Source: Caprimulgus europaeus | Lineage: Eukaryota > Chordata > Aves > Caprimulgiformes > Caprimulgidae | DNA length: 64,000 bases | Assembly (NCBI GenBank): GCA_907165065.1 | Contig: OU015551.1 | Location: 1,426,001 to 1,490,000, forward strand | Direction: 5' to 3' | Shown here: piece by piece, positions 1 to 28,213 of the stretch | How positions within the stretch are numbered: position 1 is the stretch's first letter | How the letters are laid out: each line of letters starts with the position of its first letter | Notes under the pieces: model-generated | Databases searched by the model: none | What the model was told of the DNA's origin: nothing | Seen by the model: the letters and a program-made list of their open reading frames with translations, nothing else | Translations under genes and position numbers: made by a program

Positions 1-59
1 GGACGCGGGAGCCCTTTCAGACGCTGCTATTTGGTTGCAAACTGCTTAATTTCCTGAAC

Positions 60-360
60 AAAAATGATATTTCTGTGATTGTTGTTGTTGTTTTGATGGA
101 AGGACGGCACTTTTTTTGGCATGGTACAATCCCAGGGCTATTCATCCGTCGCCACAGCAACGAGCTCCATCAATGGCCAGCCGAGATTGCGGATGATTAG
201 AGACAACATGGAAAAGGTGGAAGACGCTGGGCACCTCGCAAACCTCATCTTCCCAAATGACTTGAATTATCCTCATTATTTCTCCCCGGCCGATTCTCTC
301 GCCGGGCCGTGGGAGACGGCGCTGTTACATAAACACAGGAAGAGACGAGTTACGAGAGCG
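60..360. other. Candidate conserved noncoding element
   Basis: Low-repeat, AT-balanced sequence with homeodomain-type strings (GGATGATTAG, TGAATTATCC, CTCATTATTT) inside GC-rich DNA. A 90-aa open frame at 121-393 has no recognisable domain. Conservation is inferred from composition only. Confidence 0.35.
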
Positions 361-2869
361 GGTGGAGGAGAAGAGAACGGTCCCTTCTGGTGAGGACTGA
401 CCTGGAAAGCTCATGACATGGAGGATGGAACCCTCTGAGATGCTCAGGGAGCTGCAAACCTCTTCCTGCACCCAGGGCTGCGGAGGCCACGCTGCCATCA
501 GGACAGCGGGGACCGTGGCCAAGCTTTGGGGTGGAGTGACCACGACTTCTGTGTGTCCCTGGTCCTGCAGGACCTTGAACCCTCCTGGAACTGTGCTGCT
601 CCTTCCCCAGGGCATGGTGGGGAGCTTCAAATCAGTTTGGAGCTGTTTAGGGTCCCATCCCGTCACTACCAGCTGTTTTGGGGGTAAACCAGAGGGAAAC
701 AGGTCACTGGGGCGTGGTGAAGACATGACACACCCCAGCAGAGGGGCTTCCTGCAGTCCTGGGGCTGGTGGGGCTCTGCCCAGGCTTGGCAGCCGTGAAA
801 CTTTAATGTCCACCTGCAATATTCATGGTGCCTTCGACAGCGAGGCGGGAACCGCACTAAATGGTCTGAATATTTCATGGGTGGCTCCGTGGTGGGATTT
901 TGGGGAGGGTTTCCTCCATCACCCCCCCCCATACTCACCCCCCCTCCGAAGGCTGAGCTGTCCACTGTGGACAACGGGTGATGACACCCCAATCTGCACC
1001 CAAAGAGTCCCACAAAAATAATCCAGGGGTGTTTTGGCTCCTGCCTGGGGCCAGAGGAGCAGATGTGTCCTTCAGAGAGTCTCTCTGCTCCAGGGGGGGC
1101 AGGGGAGACCCCAAGTGTGAGGCTGAGGGTCTCTGATGTGACCTCCCAAACTACCTTCAGTGGATGTCCCCCACCCAGGTCCCAAAGCATCATGTGGGTG
1201 GCCTGGAGTATCCCCCCCACCCCAGACTGGGCTGTCCTGGGGCCACCATGAAGGATGGGGACAGCAGCCATTCCTGGTCCTGTCCTCCTTGGCCATCACA
1301 GTGCTGTCCCCCACGCTGGAAGTCCCTCTCCCGGGACATGTGGTGGCACAGGAGGTGACGGCCACTGGGGTGGCTGGGATCCAGGTCAGATCTCCAGTGG
1401 TGCATCCCCAGCATGAGCCAGGACACAGGATCCTGATCTGCATCAAGTGATCCCGGGTGGGCACAAGGTCCCCAGACCCTGCCACCAGCATGGCAGTGAT
1501 GGGGGAGGTGACAGTGACAACATGCTGCTCCAGCACAGCCCTCTTCTCCTCCATCTGTTTTGGCCAGAGACCTTCCTGAGCAGCTCCTCACCCGTTCCCT
1601 GCAGCTTGGGGGGCTGCTGAGGGGCTGGCTGCCTCTGAAGCCCCCTTAGATGGAGCCCTGGAGGGCAGCAGAGCCCGCAGGTCCCACAGAAGGGACAGGG
1701 ACACTGCAGCCTGGTGACACCCAGAGCCCCATCTTTGCCTGGTCAGACCTGTCATCCCACACGTCCCTGCCCTGCTCCGTGCCTCAGTTTCCCTGCTGTA
1801 CCCTGGGGATGAGCCGTCCCTCCAGGTGTTTTGTAGGGAGTCACCTCTAGGGCCACAAGCAAGAGAACGGGATATGGGTTGGATCCCGACCTCCACCAAG
1901 GGACAGACCCCAGGGACACACTCACCCATCGTTTCCCCCATCAAATGGAGAGGCAGGAGGGGGCCCGGTGTGGCTGCTCCCCCGGGCTCAGCACCCCAGG
2001 GGCCAGCACCGGGCAGGATCAGCTTTGTCTCTCCTCTCTGGAAGGATACTGGGACCTGTCCTTGAAGCAGGGAACCAAGGACCACTGTCACCTCCCCTGA
2101 GCAGCTCCAGGGGAGCAGGGACACGAGGGACAGCTCTGCCCCAGCACAGGAAGGTCCTTGGGTCAGGAGATGGTCCTGGAGAGTGGACCCTGCCCTGGGG
2201 TTTGACCCCGCGCTTCTCTGCAGAGCCACTGCTGTCCCCTCGTCACAGTGTCACATTGGATGTGAGATGCTGACACCTCCAAGCTGGGACATTCATGCCC
2301 TTGGGGAGACCCTACGCTGGCTCTTGGCTGGGGCTCATCCCCCTGCCCTCAGTCCCCACCACATCCCAGGTCCCCCAGCTTGGGGAGCATCCCCCGGCCG
2401 GGATGTTCACCCCGAACCCCTGTCTGCCCCCAGCTCCCTGGGTTCCCCCATTTGCCAGCAGCCCCAGCATCCCATGGGGACAATGGCCAAAACTGAGCCA
2501 GGCCCTTTGCGGCTCTAATCAGGCTAAATTGGAGCCGATAATTAACAGCAGGAGAGGAGATCAATGAGGGAAACGGCTGGTGCTACAGACAGGGCCAGGG
2601 ATGGTGGGGCTGGGATCCCTCCTGCCACCCAGAGCAGCTCTGACACCCTCCAGCACCCCAATGCTGGGTCTCTGCTCTCGTCCCACATCCAAGGAGGAGG
2701 AGGAGGAGGATGGGAGATGCTCATGTGAGGGCTTAGCCAGGTCCCACCAGGAGCCCATCATCAGGCTGGGGGTGACAACAAGGGGGAACCTCCCCCATTC
2801 CGCAGACCCCCGGCCATGTGGGTGATGGAGACAGAGCCAAGGCTCCAGATCAGGGAGCTCCAGGGTGGG

Positions 2870-2960
2870 AGAAGGAGTTAATTTCCTACATCAAAAAGCT
2901 CTTTGCCGGCATCTCATCTCTAATGGAAGAGTCATGTCGGATTAGCGGGCGGGCGTGCGA
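2870..2960. other. Candidate conserved noncoding element
   Basis: AT-richer block (GGAGTTAATTTCCTACATC through TCATCTCTAATGGAAGAG to GGATTAGC) flanked by very GC-rich DNA. It holds TAATT and GGATTA (CRX/OTX-type) strings. Confidence 0.3.
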
Positions 2961-3368
2961 AGCGCCGAGCGAGCGCCCTGCCTGCCGGCGCCCGGCCCCG
3001 GGGACAGCCGGGGAAGCCATGCGGAATGGCAGATCTGGGCCACTGTGCCAGCGCCGGCGGGGGACACGCCACGGTGGGGACCACGGCCAAGGACGGCTGC
3101 GAGGAGTCCACGGCACCAAGCTTTCACGCTGGTTTTTATCCCCAGCGTGGTGTCTTGGCATCCAGCCGTGATGCACCCATAGTGCCTGGGGTTGCTTTTC
3201 CTCTCTTCCCAACCAGCCCAAAGAAAATGAGGAGGATCAGGGGCAGGGACACCCCAAACCCTCGTGGCACGGCAGCTCCGACCAGCAGCGAGGTGCTCAC
3301 AGCCGCGCTCCCCGCGCCGCCGCCGCTGCAATCCAATAGCCGAGGGCGAGCGATGCCCGGGCGGTGGA

Positions 3369-3379
3369 AAAGTGGGTCA
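3369..3379 (+). promoter_or_regulatory. Perfect ROR response element, distal
   Basis: AAAGTGGGTCA is a full match to WAWNTRGGTCA, 9 kb upstream of the ROR-like start. This is motif evidence only. Confidence 0.3.
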
Positions 3380-5171
3380 GGCACATTGGACACCCTGTGC
3401 TTCTCCTCCCCTTTCACACTCCTTATCGCAGCTCCCATGGTAAATAAACCAGCCCCGTCTCCCCAGCAACTCCGCCGGCTGCCGGGCCCTGCCGGGAGCG
3501 GAGTCCAAGGTGAAGCCGCGGTGCCGGCGATGGGAGCCAGCCCGGCCGGGAGGGATCCCGGGGATGAGCAGTGACCCCCAGCCCATGGGCACGGCACGGG
3601 CACTGGGATCTGCCCAGCAGCCTGGAAGCACCATCCCTGGCAGCAGCACGGTGGTGGGGTGGGAAAGGTGGGGAAGACCCGTTTCTCGGTGTGACGCTGC
3701 CTCTGCAAAAGGCACTGAGTTCCCTGAAGCTGCTTGTGAGTTCTGGCAGATCCCAAGATGCAAAAACTCTGGAAAATGGGAATATTTGCCACCAAAAGGC
3801 ACAGCAAGGTGTTCAGGGCACCTTTAGGGTGAGCGTGTCTCTGAGCCAAGCTCCCTTCAGTCCCCAGCAGCAGAAGCAACAGCTGAAAGCATCAGAGCAT
3901 CCCTGACCCACTGACCCATAAACCCAGGGATCCCGGAGGGGCTGCACCCCTCATCATCCATCCGAGCATCCCCTCCACAGGTACCCCCAGAGCTCCCCGT
4001 GGGCAGGGCTGGGCCACCCTCACACCTCCCCCCGCCCCCCCATAGCTGCTTAAACCAAGCAAACCCCTTTGTTTTGTGCTTTCCTCTGATTTAATTCCCT
4101 TCTCCTCACTTGCACTGCAGGGGCAGCGGCTAAACCTGGGGCTTTGCTAAGCCAGGATTGTGTCAGACCCGAGAGGAAGAGCGTTCCTGGTGCTAAGCTG
4201 CTTGTGGTAACAGAGATGGATTTAAGGAAACTGCTCCCATGGAGATATTATGGCCCAAAAGCACCTGGGAAAAGGCTGAGATGCTTTTGGGATGGACCAG
4301 CACCAACACCAGCACCACAGGGCTGGAGGGTTCTTACCTGAGCCCAGCCAGTGAGTCCCTATAGGACTGGGACCCACAGGTGGGACTGGGACCAGTTCAG
4401 TTGGTGGGTGGCTCACCTGGGCTTTGGCTCTATTAAAAGCTAAGTCCCCTGGCATGGCTTTTTTTTCCAGAGCAGCAGCCAAAAAGGTGCTTACGGGGCC
4501 GAGGCAGGAGCCTGCCAAGCCCTCATTAGAGGCGCTCAGCCCCGCAGCCCGTTAATGCGCAACCGAGCGGGACTTACACCGCAGCGACACCAGCGAGGGC
4601 TGGGGCTGGGGTGTTTGGCTGAGAGGGGGAAAAAAATTCCCTTCCTTCCCCAAATCATGGCAAACCAGGAGCTGCTGAGATCCCCTGGTGCTTGGTGTCC
4701 CCAAATGGGCTCCGTGGTGGGACACTGGGTGACCTGAACCCTGGCAGGGGGAGAACCCAGAGCAGATCCCCGGGCGCTTTCCTCTCCCCTGCTCCTCTCT
4801 CGCCCTCTCTCCGCATTAACGAGTTCACTTTGGCCACGAGCTTTTCCCACTGACCCACTGATCTTTCCTATTTTGGGCTCCGGAATTAAGGGATTGGTGG
4901 GATTAACTTGTGCTAAAGCCTCCGGATCGGCTCTGGAGCGGGATGCCCGGGTACGGGAGCAGCGGGCAGCCGGGGGCACCGGCCGGCAGGAGTGGGAAGC
5001 CAAACCCTGACCGATGGCTTCAGTGTGGGTGGGTGGGTGCAGCACCCCACACCCCAGCACCCCGGGTGCTCTCAGCTCCTGCTTCTCCCCTCCCCTGGGT
5101 TTTGGACCCACTGAGGTCGGGGCTGAGCACCCACCCAGCAATGGAGAGTGTGAGGGTGCCCAGGTGCCCCC

Positions 5172-5437
5172 CAGGGGTGGATGGGTGCTCTGGGGGGTGG
5201 ATGGGTGCTTTGAGGATTGGATGGGTGCTCTGAGGGATAGATGAGTGCTTTGAGGGGTGGATGGGTGCTCTGAGGGATGGATGGGTGCTTTGAGGGGTGG
5301 ATGGGTGCTCTGAGGGATAGATGGGTGCTTTGAGGGGTGGATGGGTGCTCTGAGTTATAGATGGGTGCTTTGAGGGGTGGATGGGTGCTCTGAGGGGAGG
5401 ATGGGTGCTTTGAGGGGTGGGTGGGTGCTTTGAGGAC
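5172..5437 (+). repeat. Minisatellite, 20-bp unit with 40-bp alternation
   Basis: About 13 copies of GGTGGATGGGTGCTTTGAGG, alternating with a GATAGATGGGTGCTCTGAGG form. The long open frames here come from the repeat and are not genes. Confidence 0.95.
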
Positions 5438-6858
5438 CACCCTGCACCCAGTCTGTGGGTGCTGTCCCAGCAGCAGGGGTGCCATCGAGGGTCTGGAGCC
5501 AGACAGGGCTCTGCGAGGCTGCAAACGCTGCGGTGGCCACTGGATCCCACCACAGAGCCCCAGGTGGGCAACCAGGACGGGGCCCTTGGCCAGCACCATC
5601 CCCCTGCCACCAGCCTTGGGGTCCCACAGCCGTCCCCAGCCGAGCCCCGTGCTCCCAGCACCCACAGACCTGCCAGGCAGCTGCCTGCACCCCGAGTCCT
5701 CTGCCTGGCCCCCAAGGTGACACCTACACGTCACCAGGTCCCCAAAGCCCTCGCTGTTGGCACCACAGTGGGGTCTGGCCACCGCCTCAGCTGAGCCAGG
5801 GGCTGATTTTTTCAGTATGTCCTCAATATTTAGTTTAATTGTGAAAAAAACCCCAAAATATCCTTTTTTCACCTCAGTTTGGAAACTCCCCCCAAAGACA
5901 AGCTGCTGGGAGAGTCACCCCCAGGGAGTCCCCATCCCACATCCCTGTCCCAGCCCCGGGGACCACACTCCCCCTCGTGTGTCCCCATGTACCCCCAGGT
6001 CCCCCTCGCTCGCTGCCGGCTGCGGGAGAAGCGGAATCACGTGAAATTCAGCAATTTTGTGGTTGAAAAATTCAAAAAGATGGAGAGGAAAAGGGGGGGG
6101 GGGGGGGGGGGGGGGGGGGCAGGAACAACCCGGCTTTGAAGGTGCCTGGAGATTAACTCAAGGCCACGGCGGAGGCTCGGAGACTTTTCCAGCAAAACCT
6201 CATTAAGGCGGGAGCGGGGGGGGGGCGGGGGGAGAGCTGGGGGGGGGGCGGGGGGAGCTGGGGAATCTTCTAAGCAGGAGGAAAAATGTTTGATTCAGCA
6301 GAAACAAGTGAGGGAAAAAAAAGCCCCCTCGTGTCTCTCCCCCCCCACCCCCCCCACTCTGCTTTTATCTGTCTCGAGGGGATGGGGGTGGAATATGAAT
6401 CTGCCCCTCTCCTCTTTCCTGTTTAGCTCCTAATTATTACGCTGGAGATTCGGCAGCACCGGGAGGTGCCCGAGCTGGTGCCAAGCAGAGGCAACACTGC
6501 CCGAGCCGGGGGGCGAGAGCCGGGGGGAGCAGCCCGGGGAGCCCCTCTGTGCCCACACAGCACCAGGCTGAGACCCCCGGGGCAGTGGGAAGGGAGGGGG
6601 GGGACGTGGGGGGTCCCAGTCCCCTCCTTCAGGCACCGTTATTTGGGCATCATTTGTGCAGCGAGTGTGCCAGGGCTCTGCAGCCCGACCCTGTGCCCCC
6701 TCCCCGGGGCCGGTGGAGCCCAGCGGGGCGAGCAGGGCGATGGGCTTGGCCAGGGGCCAGGGCAGGCGGGGACGGGGCTGAGCTCCCCCCGCCCCCCCGA
6801 GCGAACCCCTCGGGGCGGATGCTGCGGCCGCCCGCTGTCACCCGGCACCTCGGCCCAC

Positions 6859-6869
6859 TGACCTACTTT
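6859..6869 (-). promoter_or_regulatory. Perfect ROR response element upstream
   Basis: Reading the - strand gives AAAGTAGGTCA, a full match to WAWNTRGGTCA. It lies 5.6 kb upstream of the ROR-like start codon, at the edge of a G-rich minisatellite. About one chance match per 64 kb on two strands is expected at equal base frequencies. Confidence 0.4.
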
Positions 6870-6894
6870 GAGCATCACCGCGCTGCGGGCGTGT

Positions 6895-7445
6895 GGGGAC
6901 GGGGACAGGATGGGGATGGGGATGGGGACAGGATGGGGACGGGATGGGGACAGGATGTGGATGAAGATGGGGATGGGGACGGGGATGGGGACAGGGACAG
7001 AGATGGGGACAGGATGGTGACAGGGTGGGGACGGGATGGGGATGAAGATGGGGATGGAAAAAGGGATGGAGATGGGATGGGGATGGGAAGGGGGATGAGG
7101 ATGGGGTTGGGGACAGGGACAGAGATGGGGACAGGATGGGGACAGGATGAGGACAGGATGGGGATGAAGATGGGGACAGGGATGGGGACAGGGATGGGGA
7201 CAGGGATGGGGACAAGGACAGAGATGGGGACAGGATGGTGACAGGGTGGGGATGGGATGGGGATGAAGATGGGGGTGGAAAAAGGGATGGAGATGGGATG
7301 GGGATGGGAACGGGGATGAGGATGGGGACAGGGACAGGATGGTGACAGAATGGGGATGGGGTCAGGATGGTGGACAGGGACAGTATGGAGGACAGGGACA
7401 TGGGCGGGGGAAGGGATGGGGACAGGATGGGGACAGGGATGGTGA
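6895..7445 (+). repeat. Purine-only G-rich minisatellite with higher-order structure
   Basis: About 550 bp of GGGGAC, GGGGAT and AGGAT variants, almost all purine on the + strand. A block of about 120 bp at 6988-7106 recurs at about 7212-7330, so there is a higher-order period near 220 bp. Many G-runs of four suit G-quadruplex or triplex formation. Confidence 0.95.
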
Positions 7446-7993
7446 CAAGGACACCACGCTCCAGCCAAGCAGCAAGAAATGCTCCATCCCACTCCCCGGG
7501 CACCCACAGCCACAGCCAGGGCACAGTGGGGTCCAGCCCGGCCAAGCCCAGCCCCTAACGAAAGCTCAGCAGCCACTAATTGCTGAGGACCCCCTCGGGG
7601 TGCAGGATGAGACCCCACACCCCCTCCCCAGCCCACTGGCAGCTCCGCTGGCTCCAGTTACCCTGGTTACCCGGTGTCGCCGGTGCCGCGGGGCCGGGTG
7701 ACGGCGCTGGGTGTCCCTTACAGCCACGCGCCAGCAGCTATTGCATAAGCGCCAGCCGGGCGTTACGTGAGCGGGTCAGGCCAGCGCGGGGTCTCCGGTT
7801 ACACCCGGCCCCGCCGCCCCCCCGGCACCCCGGGCAGCCCCCAGCCCCGCGGGGACAGGGACAGCCCCGCACGGGCTGTGGGACACGGTGGCACATCCTG
7901 CTGCTGCCTCAGTTTCCCCTTCTCCACGCTCTGCTTTGCACCCATCAGTCACCTCAGTGTATACGAGCAGCACCCACGCTGCGCCATGGTCCC

Positions 7994-8430
7994 ACACCAT
8001 GACCCCATGCCATGGCCCCACAGCCCCACGCCATGACCCCACACCATAGCCCCATGCCATGGCCCCACAGCCCCACACCACAGCCCCATGCCATGGTCCC
8101 ACAGCTCCACAGCACAGCCCCACACCACAGCCCCACACCATGGCCCCACAGCATGACCCCATGCCATGGCCCCACAGCCCCACACCACAGCCCCACAGCC
8201 CCACACCATGACCCCACACCATGGCCCCACAGCCCCACACCACAGCCCCACAGCCCCACACCATGACCTCACACCACGGCCCCACAGCCCCACACCACAG
8301 CCCCACACCATGACCCCATGCCATGGCCCCACAGCCCCACACCACAGCCCCACACCACAACCCCACAGCCCCACACCATGACCCCACACCACAGCCCCAC
8401 AGCCCCACAGCATGACCCCACGCCACGGCC
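7994..8430 (+). repeat. Minisatellite CCCCACAGCCCCACACCA type
   Basis: About 435 bp of degenerate CCCCACANN units with CCATG variants. The 373-aa open frame on the - strand (7776-8897) is an artefact of this array. Confidence 0.95.
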
Positions 8431-10012
8431 CGTGCCAGCCTTTGCACAAGGAGTGCTGCGGGGCAGTGACTCACGCCGCGGCAGGGCCACGTGCCCAGTG
8501 TCACACCGAACCCGGGCGGCTGCCGGGTGTTGGCACGGGTGGCAAAACCGCGTCTGGTCCCTGGGGTCCGAGGACACCGGCCACGTCCAGCACAGCGTGG
8601 GGACCCTCGTCCCACACTGCTGGAGCACTTCAGCAGTGGGCTGGGCTGGAGGGGTGGCACTGATGCCATAGAGGGGACAAAGCGGTGGCCATCTGTCCCC
8701 AAGCAAGGGGGGCTCTGTGGCATCAACCCTGCAGCCGGGGGAGCCACGTTAGGGGTCAGTGGTTGCAGGTGCCCGCAGCTCCCTGCCAGACATTGTGTCC
8801 CCACCACCCGCTCCCACTGGGCCTGGCACTGGGGGGCAAGACCCCTGCCCGGCCCTGGGGCTGGTGGCTGCCACGGGGCATGTCTTGACACCAGCACCTG
8901 AGGGTGAAGTTTGGGGTCCTGATGCCGTGGGTGCCAGTAGCGGGTTCACCCCGTGACCTGCTCCCCACTGGGCAGGTCAGCGCTTCCTGATGGGAAACTG
9001 AGTCACAGGGAGGAGAAGCCACCTGGCAGTGCCCACGGTGGGGGACTCGTTGCAGAGCCACCACGGGGGCCAGCTCTGCCAGCAGGCTGTGCCGGGGCTC
9101 GGTGAGCATGGGGCAGCCTGGCACAGCCCCGATGGGGGCTCGGTGGCACAGGGCCAGTCCCCGAGGCCGGGGGAAGGGCTGCGGGTGCCGGACGGGTGAC
9201 GCTGGCCGGGCGGGAGGAGAGGTTCCCTCTCGCTGGGTGGGGCGTGAGCGGGAGCAAACAGTGATTAAGGGGAGGTGATGTTATCCCAAATTCCTGCTCG
9301 CCTCCGGGCCAGCCAGGGGCTGGTTGGGCCAATGCCGTGCTGGTGGCAACGCAGCCACGGGCTGGCAGTGCCCGGTGTCCATCCTGGCCCTGGCCACAGA
9401 GAGCCAGTGGCAAGGCCAGGCCGGGCACAGGGGAGGGAAAGGAGCTGGATGGTGACGAGGTGGCAGATTTTTTGCTTCTTACCCATTCCCAGTGGCCGTC
9501 TCCTCCCCACGCCACCGATGCTCGGGGCTGCTGGTGCAGCGTCACTGGGGATGGCACCAGTCAACGCTGGGGTCAGCATCTGGCTGCAAGCGGAGTGGCA
9601 CAGGGCTGTGTCACCCCATCCCAGGTGTGGAGGTGGAGATGGTTTTTAGGGAAAGCACAGTGACCTGCAGTCCTTGCCCCTGCCCCAAGGAGATGGGATG
9701 CCACTTCTCTCTCTGGAGCAAATATCACCCCAGGGGTTCAGCTGTCACCGGCAGTGAACTGGCTCCCCCTCGGTTCTGGTTTTGCCAGGGCCAGGACCCC
9801 GATTTAAACCTGGCCAAGTCCTCAGGGTGAGGCCCCAGGCAAGATAAGAGGGTCCTGCTCTGGTGTGACCTCTCCATCTCCACCACGGTGGCCCCAAAAC
9901 CATGGGGTTCCCTGCTCAGGTGGCCCCACAGCATCTCCTTTCCCCGTGCCATGCCAAAGCCCGTCGGTGTTGGCGGTCGGCCGCCGCACACGAAGGGTTA
10001 AGGGGAGGGTGG

Positions 10013-10068
10013 TGGTGGCAGGGAGCGGGTGCGTGGGTCCGGTGGCAGGGAGCGGGTGCGTGGGTCCG
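10013..10068 (+). repeat. 28-bp tandem duplication
   Basis: Two near-exact copies of GGTGGCAGGGAGCGGGTGCG plus GTGGGTCC. Confidence 0.8.
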
Positions 10069-10860
10069 GGTGTCTCACCGCAGGTGTGGTGCCGCTTATG
10101 TAACCTCATACTTTTGGGTTGCGCCGGGGCACTCGGGGAGGATTTTTCCCTCTCGCTCCGGCGCGATTGGGATGCGGCGACGACTGTCCCAATAGCGGCA
10201 ATTGGGGACGTGGCCGGTGAGCTGGCGCCCGCCTTTCGGGAGGGGCAAATTGGACGGGGCTGGACCCGACATGCCTCAAAGAGTCACCGCGTTGCTCCCA
10301 GTCTCAGTTTCTCCATCTGTGAAATGGGGCTAATGAGCCTGACCTCCTTCGGGCAGCACCCGTGACCTTCGGGGACGGGCAACAGCCTCGCTCCACACAC
10401 GCCCCCGGCACAGGGGCTTGTCCCCAACCGCGGCTGCTTGAGCTGTGCCGGGGTGGGATGTCAGGGGCTGTGATTGCCAAAGCCCCGCTGGAAGCGGAGC
10501 CTGTAAAGATCGAGGCGAGGCGTCGCCCCGCGTCCCGTCTGCGTGTCCATCCATGCGTGGATGGGGAGGAGGGAGGAAAGCCGGGAGGAAGGAGCGAATC
10601 CATCCGGCGGGAGCAGCGAACCCGTTCCCAACCGCCATCAGCAAAATCGTGTCAGACAGCGGCACTGGAGCGCGGCAGGAGGCTCAGCCCCATCTGCCCC
10701 CCGCACCCCTCCGCCCCCCGCCCGGCTGCCAGCGTCCCCCTCCCCGGTCACAGCTGCTCCCGCGCCGGAGCCGAGCCAGGCGGTAGCTCGGCGGGTGGGT
10801 GGGAGACACGAAGTGCCACCACCGTGGCTCAGCCCCACTGTCCACTTCAGTGGTCTGGTT

Positions 10861-10931
10861 TCATAGAACCATAGAATGGTTTGGGTTGGAAGGGACCTTA
10901 AAGATCACCCAGTTCCAACCCCCCTGGTTTA
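10861..10931 (-). mobile_element. CR1 LINE 3' fragment
   Basis: Short piece of a CR1 3' end (TAGAATGGTTTGGGTTGGAA, then GACCTTAAAGATC) in reverse orientation, in upstream DNA of the ROR-like gene. Confidence 0.8.
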
Positions 10932-11029
10932 AGGGTTTGGGGGCTGTGGTGTCCTCTGAAGAGCACAACCATGAGGGTAGGGGGTGTCCTGGGAGGAGGC
11001 AGCGATGCCACATGTGTGATGGTGGTGGC

Positions 11030-11285
11030 AGCTACATCTGTGTCCATGGTGCCACCTCCCTGTCCATGGCTGACATCGTGTCCATGCCCATGCCATGCCT
11101 CTGGCCATGACTGATGGCTTGCTTGTGCCCATGGCTGATGTCACATCCACACCTGTGCTGTGTCCATGTCCATGTCCATGGTGGATGCTGTGTCCATGGT
11201 AAGTGCCATGTCCCACCGCCATGGTGGATGCCATATCCATGTCTATGGTTGCTGCCATGTTCGTGCCCATGGTTGATGCCCTCTC
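11030..11285 (+). repeat. Degenerate minisatellite (CCATGGTGGATGCTGTGT type)
   Basis: Irregular units with TCCATGGTNGATGCC cores, just upstream of the ROR-like CpG island. Confidence 0.75.
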
Positions 11286-11819
11286 TGCACACAGCAGGTC
11301 CCCAGGCCAGTGCCACCATCCCCAGGACTCAGCCATCCCTTGGCACTGCTGAGCACCATGTCCCTCACACCCTGAGCCCTGACCCGGCTGTGACATGAAC
11401 CAACCACCTTCACCCTTGAGATGTGGCACCATGAGGACTCTGGTGACCTGGTGCCAGAGTCCCACCACAAACCCCAGCCATGGAGCTTTGCCCTGTGCTG
11501 ACACCTCTGTCACTGCACTGCGAGGTCTCACCGCGTGGTCCTGAGCCACCATTTCTTTGCCTTTACTGTGGCAGCGCCTTGGAGCGCCCCGTTATCAGGG
11601 ACACCACCCCAACCCCAACGCCTCTGTGAGCGTCGCAGGGGTGGGAACAGCTGGGAGCTTCTCCCTGCTTCCACCTCCTGCTTCCGAACCACGGGTCCCC
11701 CAGCCAGGATGTCCCCTGGCACGGTGACACCTGCACTGGGTATATGGGGACACAGTGGGGCTGCTGGGGGGTCCCCACTCTTCCCATATTCCCCCAGTGC
11801 CGGGTGTCTGCGCCTTCTC

Positions 11820-12435
11820 CAGAGCCCCCCACCCTGTCCCGTCGCGGGGTGCCGGGGTCCCCGTGCCCGGGGGAGGGCGGGGGGGACAGCGGAGCCGCCC
11901 GGGGAGGAGCAGGGGAGGGCGGGGTGCGGGACACGCCGCCAGCCCCGTGCCTGGGCGAGCCGGACCGGGCCGGGCCCCGGCAGGACCCTCCCAGGGGCGG
12001 GGAGCAGCCGGGGGTGCAGCGCCGAGCACCCCCCGAGCAGAGCCCTGCGCCCCGGGGCAGAGGAGCTCCGGGAACCGGGGGGCACGGGGGAGGGGAACCG
12101 GGGGGGGCATCGGGGGGGCACCGGGGGGCATCTGTGCCCTGTGCAGCGCCGAGCACCGGCACGGCGGGAGCGGCGGGGCAGGAGGAGGAGGAGGAGGAGG
12201 AGGAAGGGCAGGAGGTGGGGCTGGAAGTGAAACCGATTTGGGGGGGCGGAGCGGGGCGGGCTCGTCATGTGAACGGCCGCATGCTCGGGCAGAAGTGGGT
12301 CAGCGGCGGCGGAGGGGCAGGTGCCAGAGCCGCCCGGTGCCGCCCGGTCCCTCCCGGTGCCGGCGCTCCCCGCGCAGGGACCCCCCCCGCCGCCCCATGA
12401 GCCCCCCGACGCGTCCCTGAGCAACACCGGCCACG
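11820..12435 (+). promoter_or_regulatory. CpG-island promoter and 5'UTR of the ROR-like gene
   Basis: Very CpG-dense DNA runs from about 11.8 to 12.8 kb across the start codon. GC boxes (GGGGCGGAGC and GGGGCGGGC) lie at about 12243-12261 and a GGA-repeat purine stretch at about 12178-12212. No TATA box is evident, so dispersed initiation is likely. A 10/11 ROR element match lies at 12292-12302. The exact transcription start cannot be fixed from sequence. Confidence 0.7.
12292..12302 (+). promoter_or_regulatory. RORE-like site in promoter/5'UTR
   Basis: GAAGTGGGTCA matches the ROR response element WAWNTRGGTCA at 10 of 11 positions (the first base is G). It lies about 135 bp upstream of the start codon. 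Functional use is an inference. Confidence 0.35.

Positions 12436-28213
<15,778 letters not shown>

Larger units (their letters stand above)
361..5171. other. Upstream DNA without supported genes, part 1
   Basis: GC-rich sequence. Open frames occur on all strands but none has a recognisable domain or splice partners. Contents noted separately: a possible element at 2870-2960 and a ROR site at 3369. Confidence 0.5.
5438..11819. other. Upstream DNA without supported genes, part 2
   Basis: Minisatellites (6895-7445, 7994-8430, 11030-11285), a run of about 30 G at 6090-6119 and a CR1 fragment at 10861. I see nothing coding. An AT-balanced block at about 10090-10260 may be regulatory. Confidence 0.5.

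Noticed and set aside
121-393. 90-aa frame as a small gene
   Set aside because: No domain, signal or splice partner recognised; kept only as a candidate noncoding element.
7776-8897. 373-aa Gly/Trp/Cys-rich frame on the - strand
   Set aside because: Periodic translation of the CCCCACA minisatellite.
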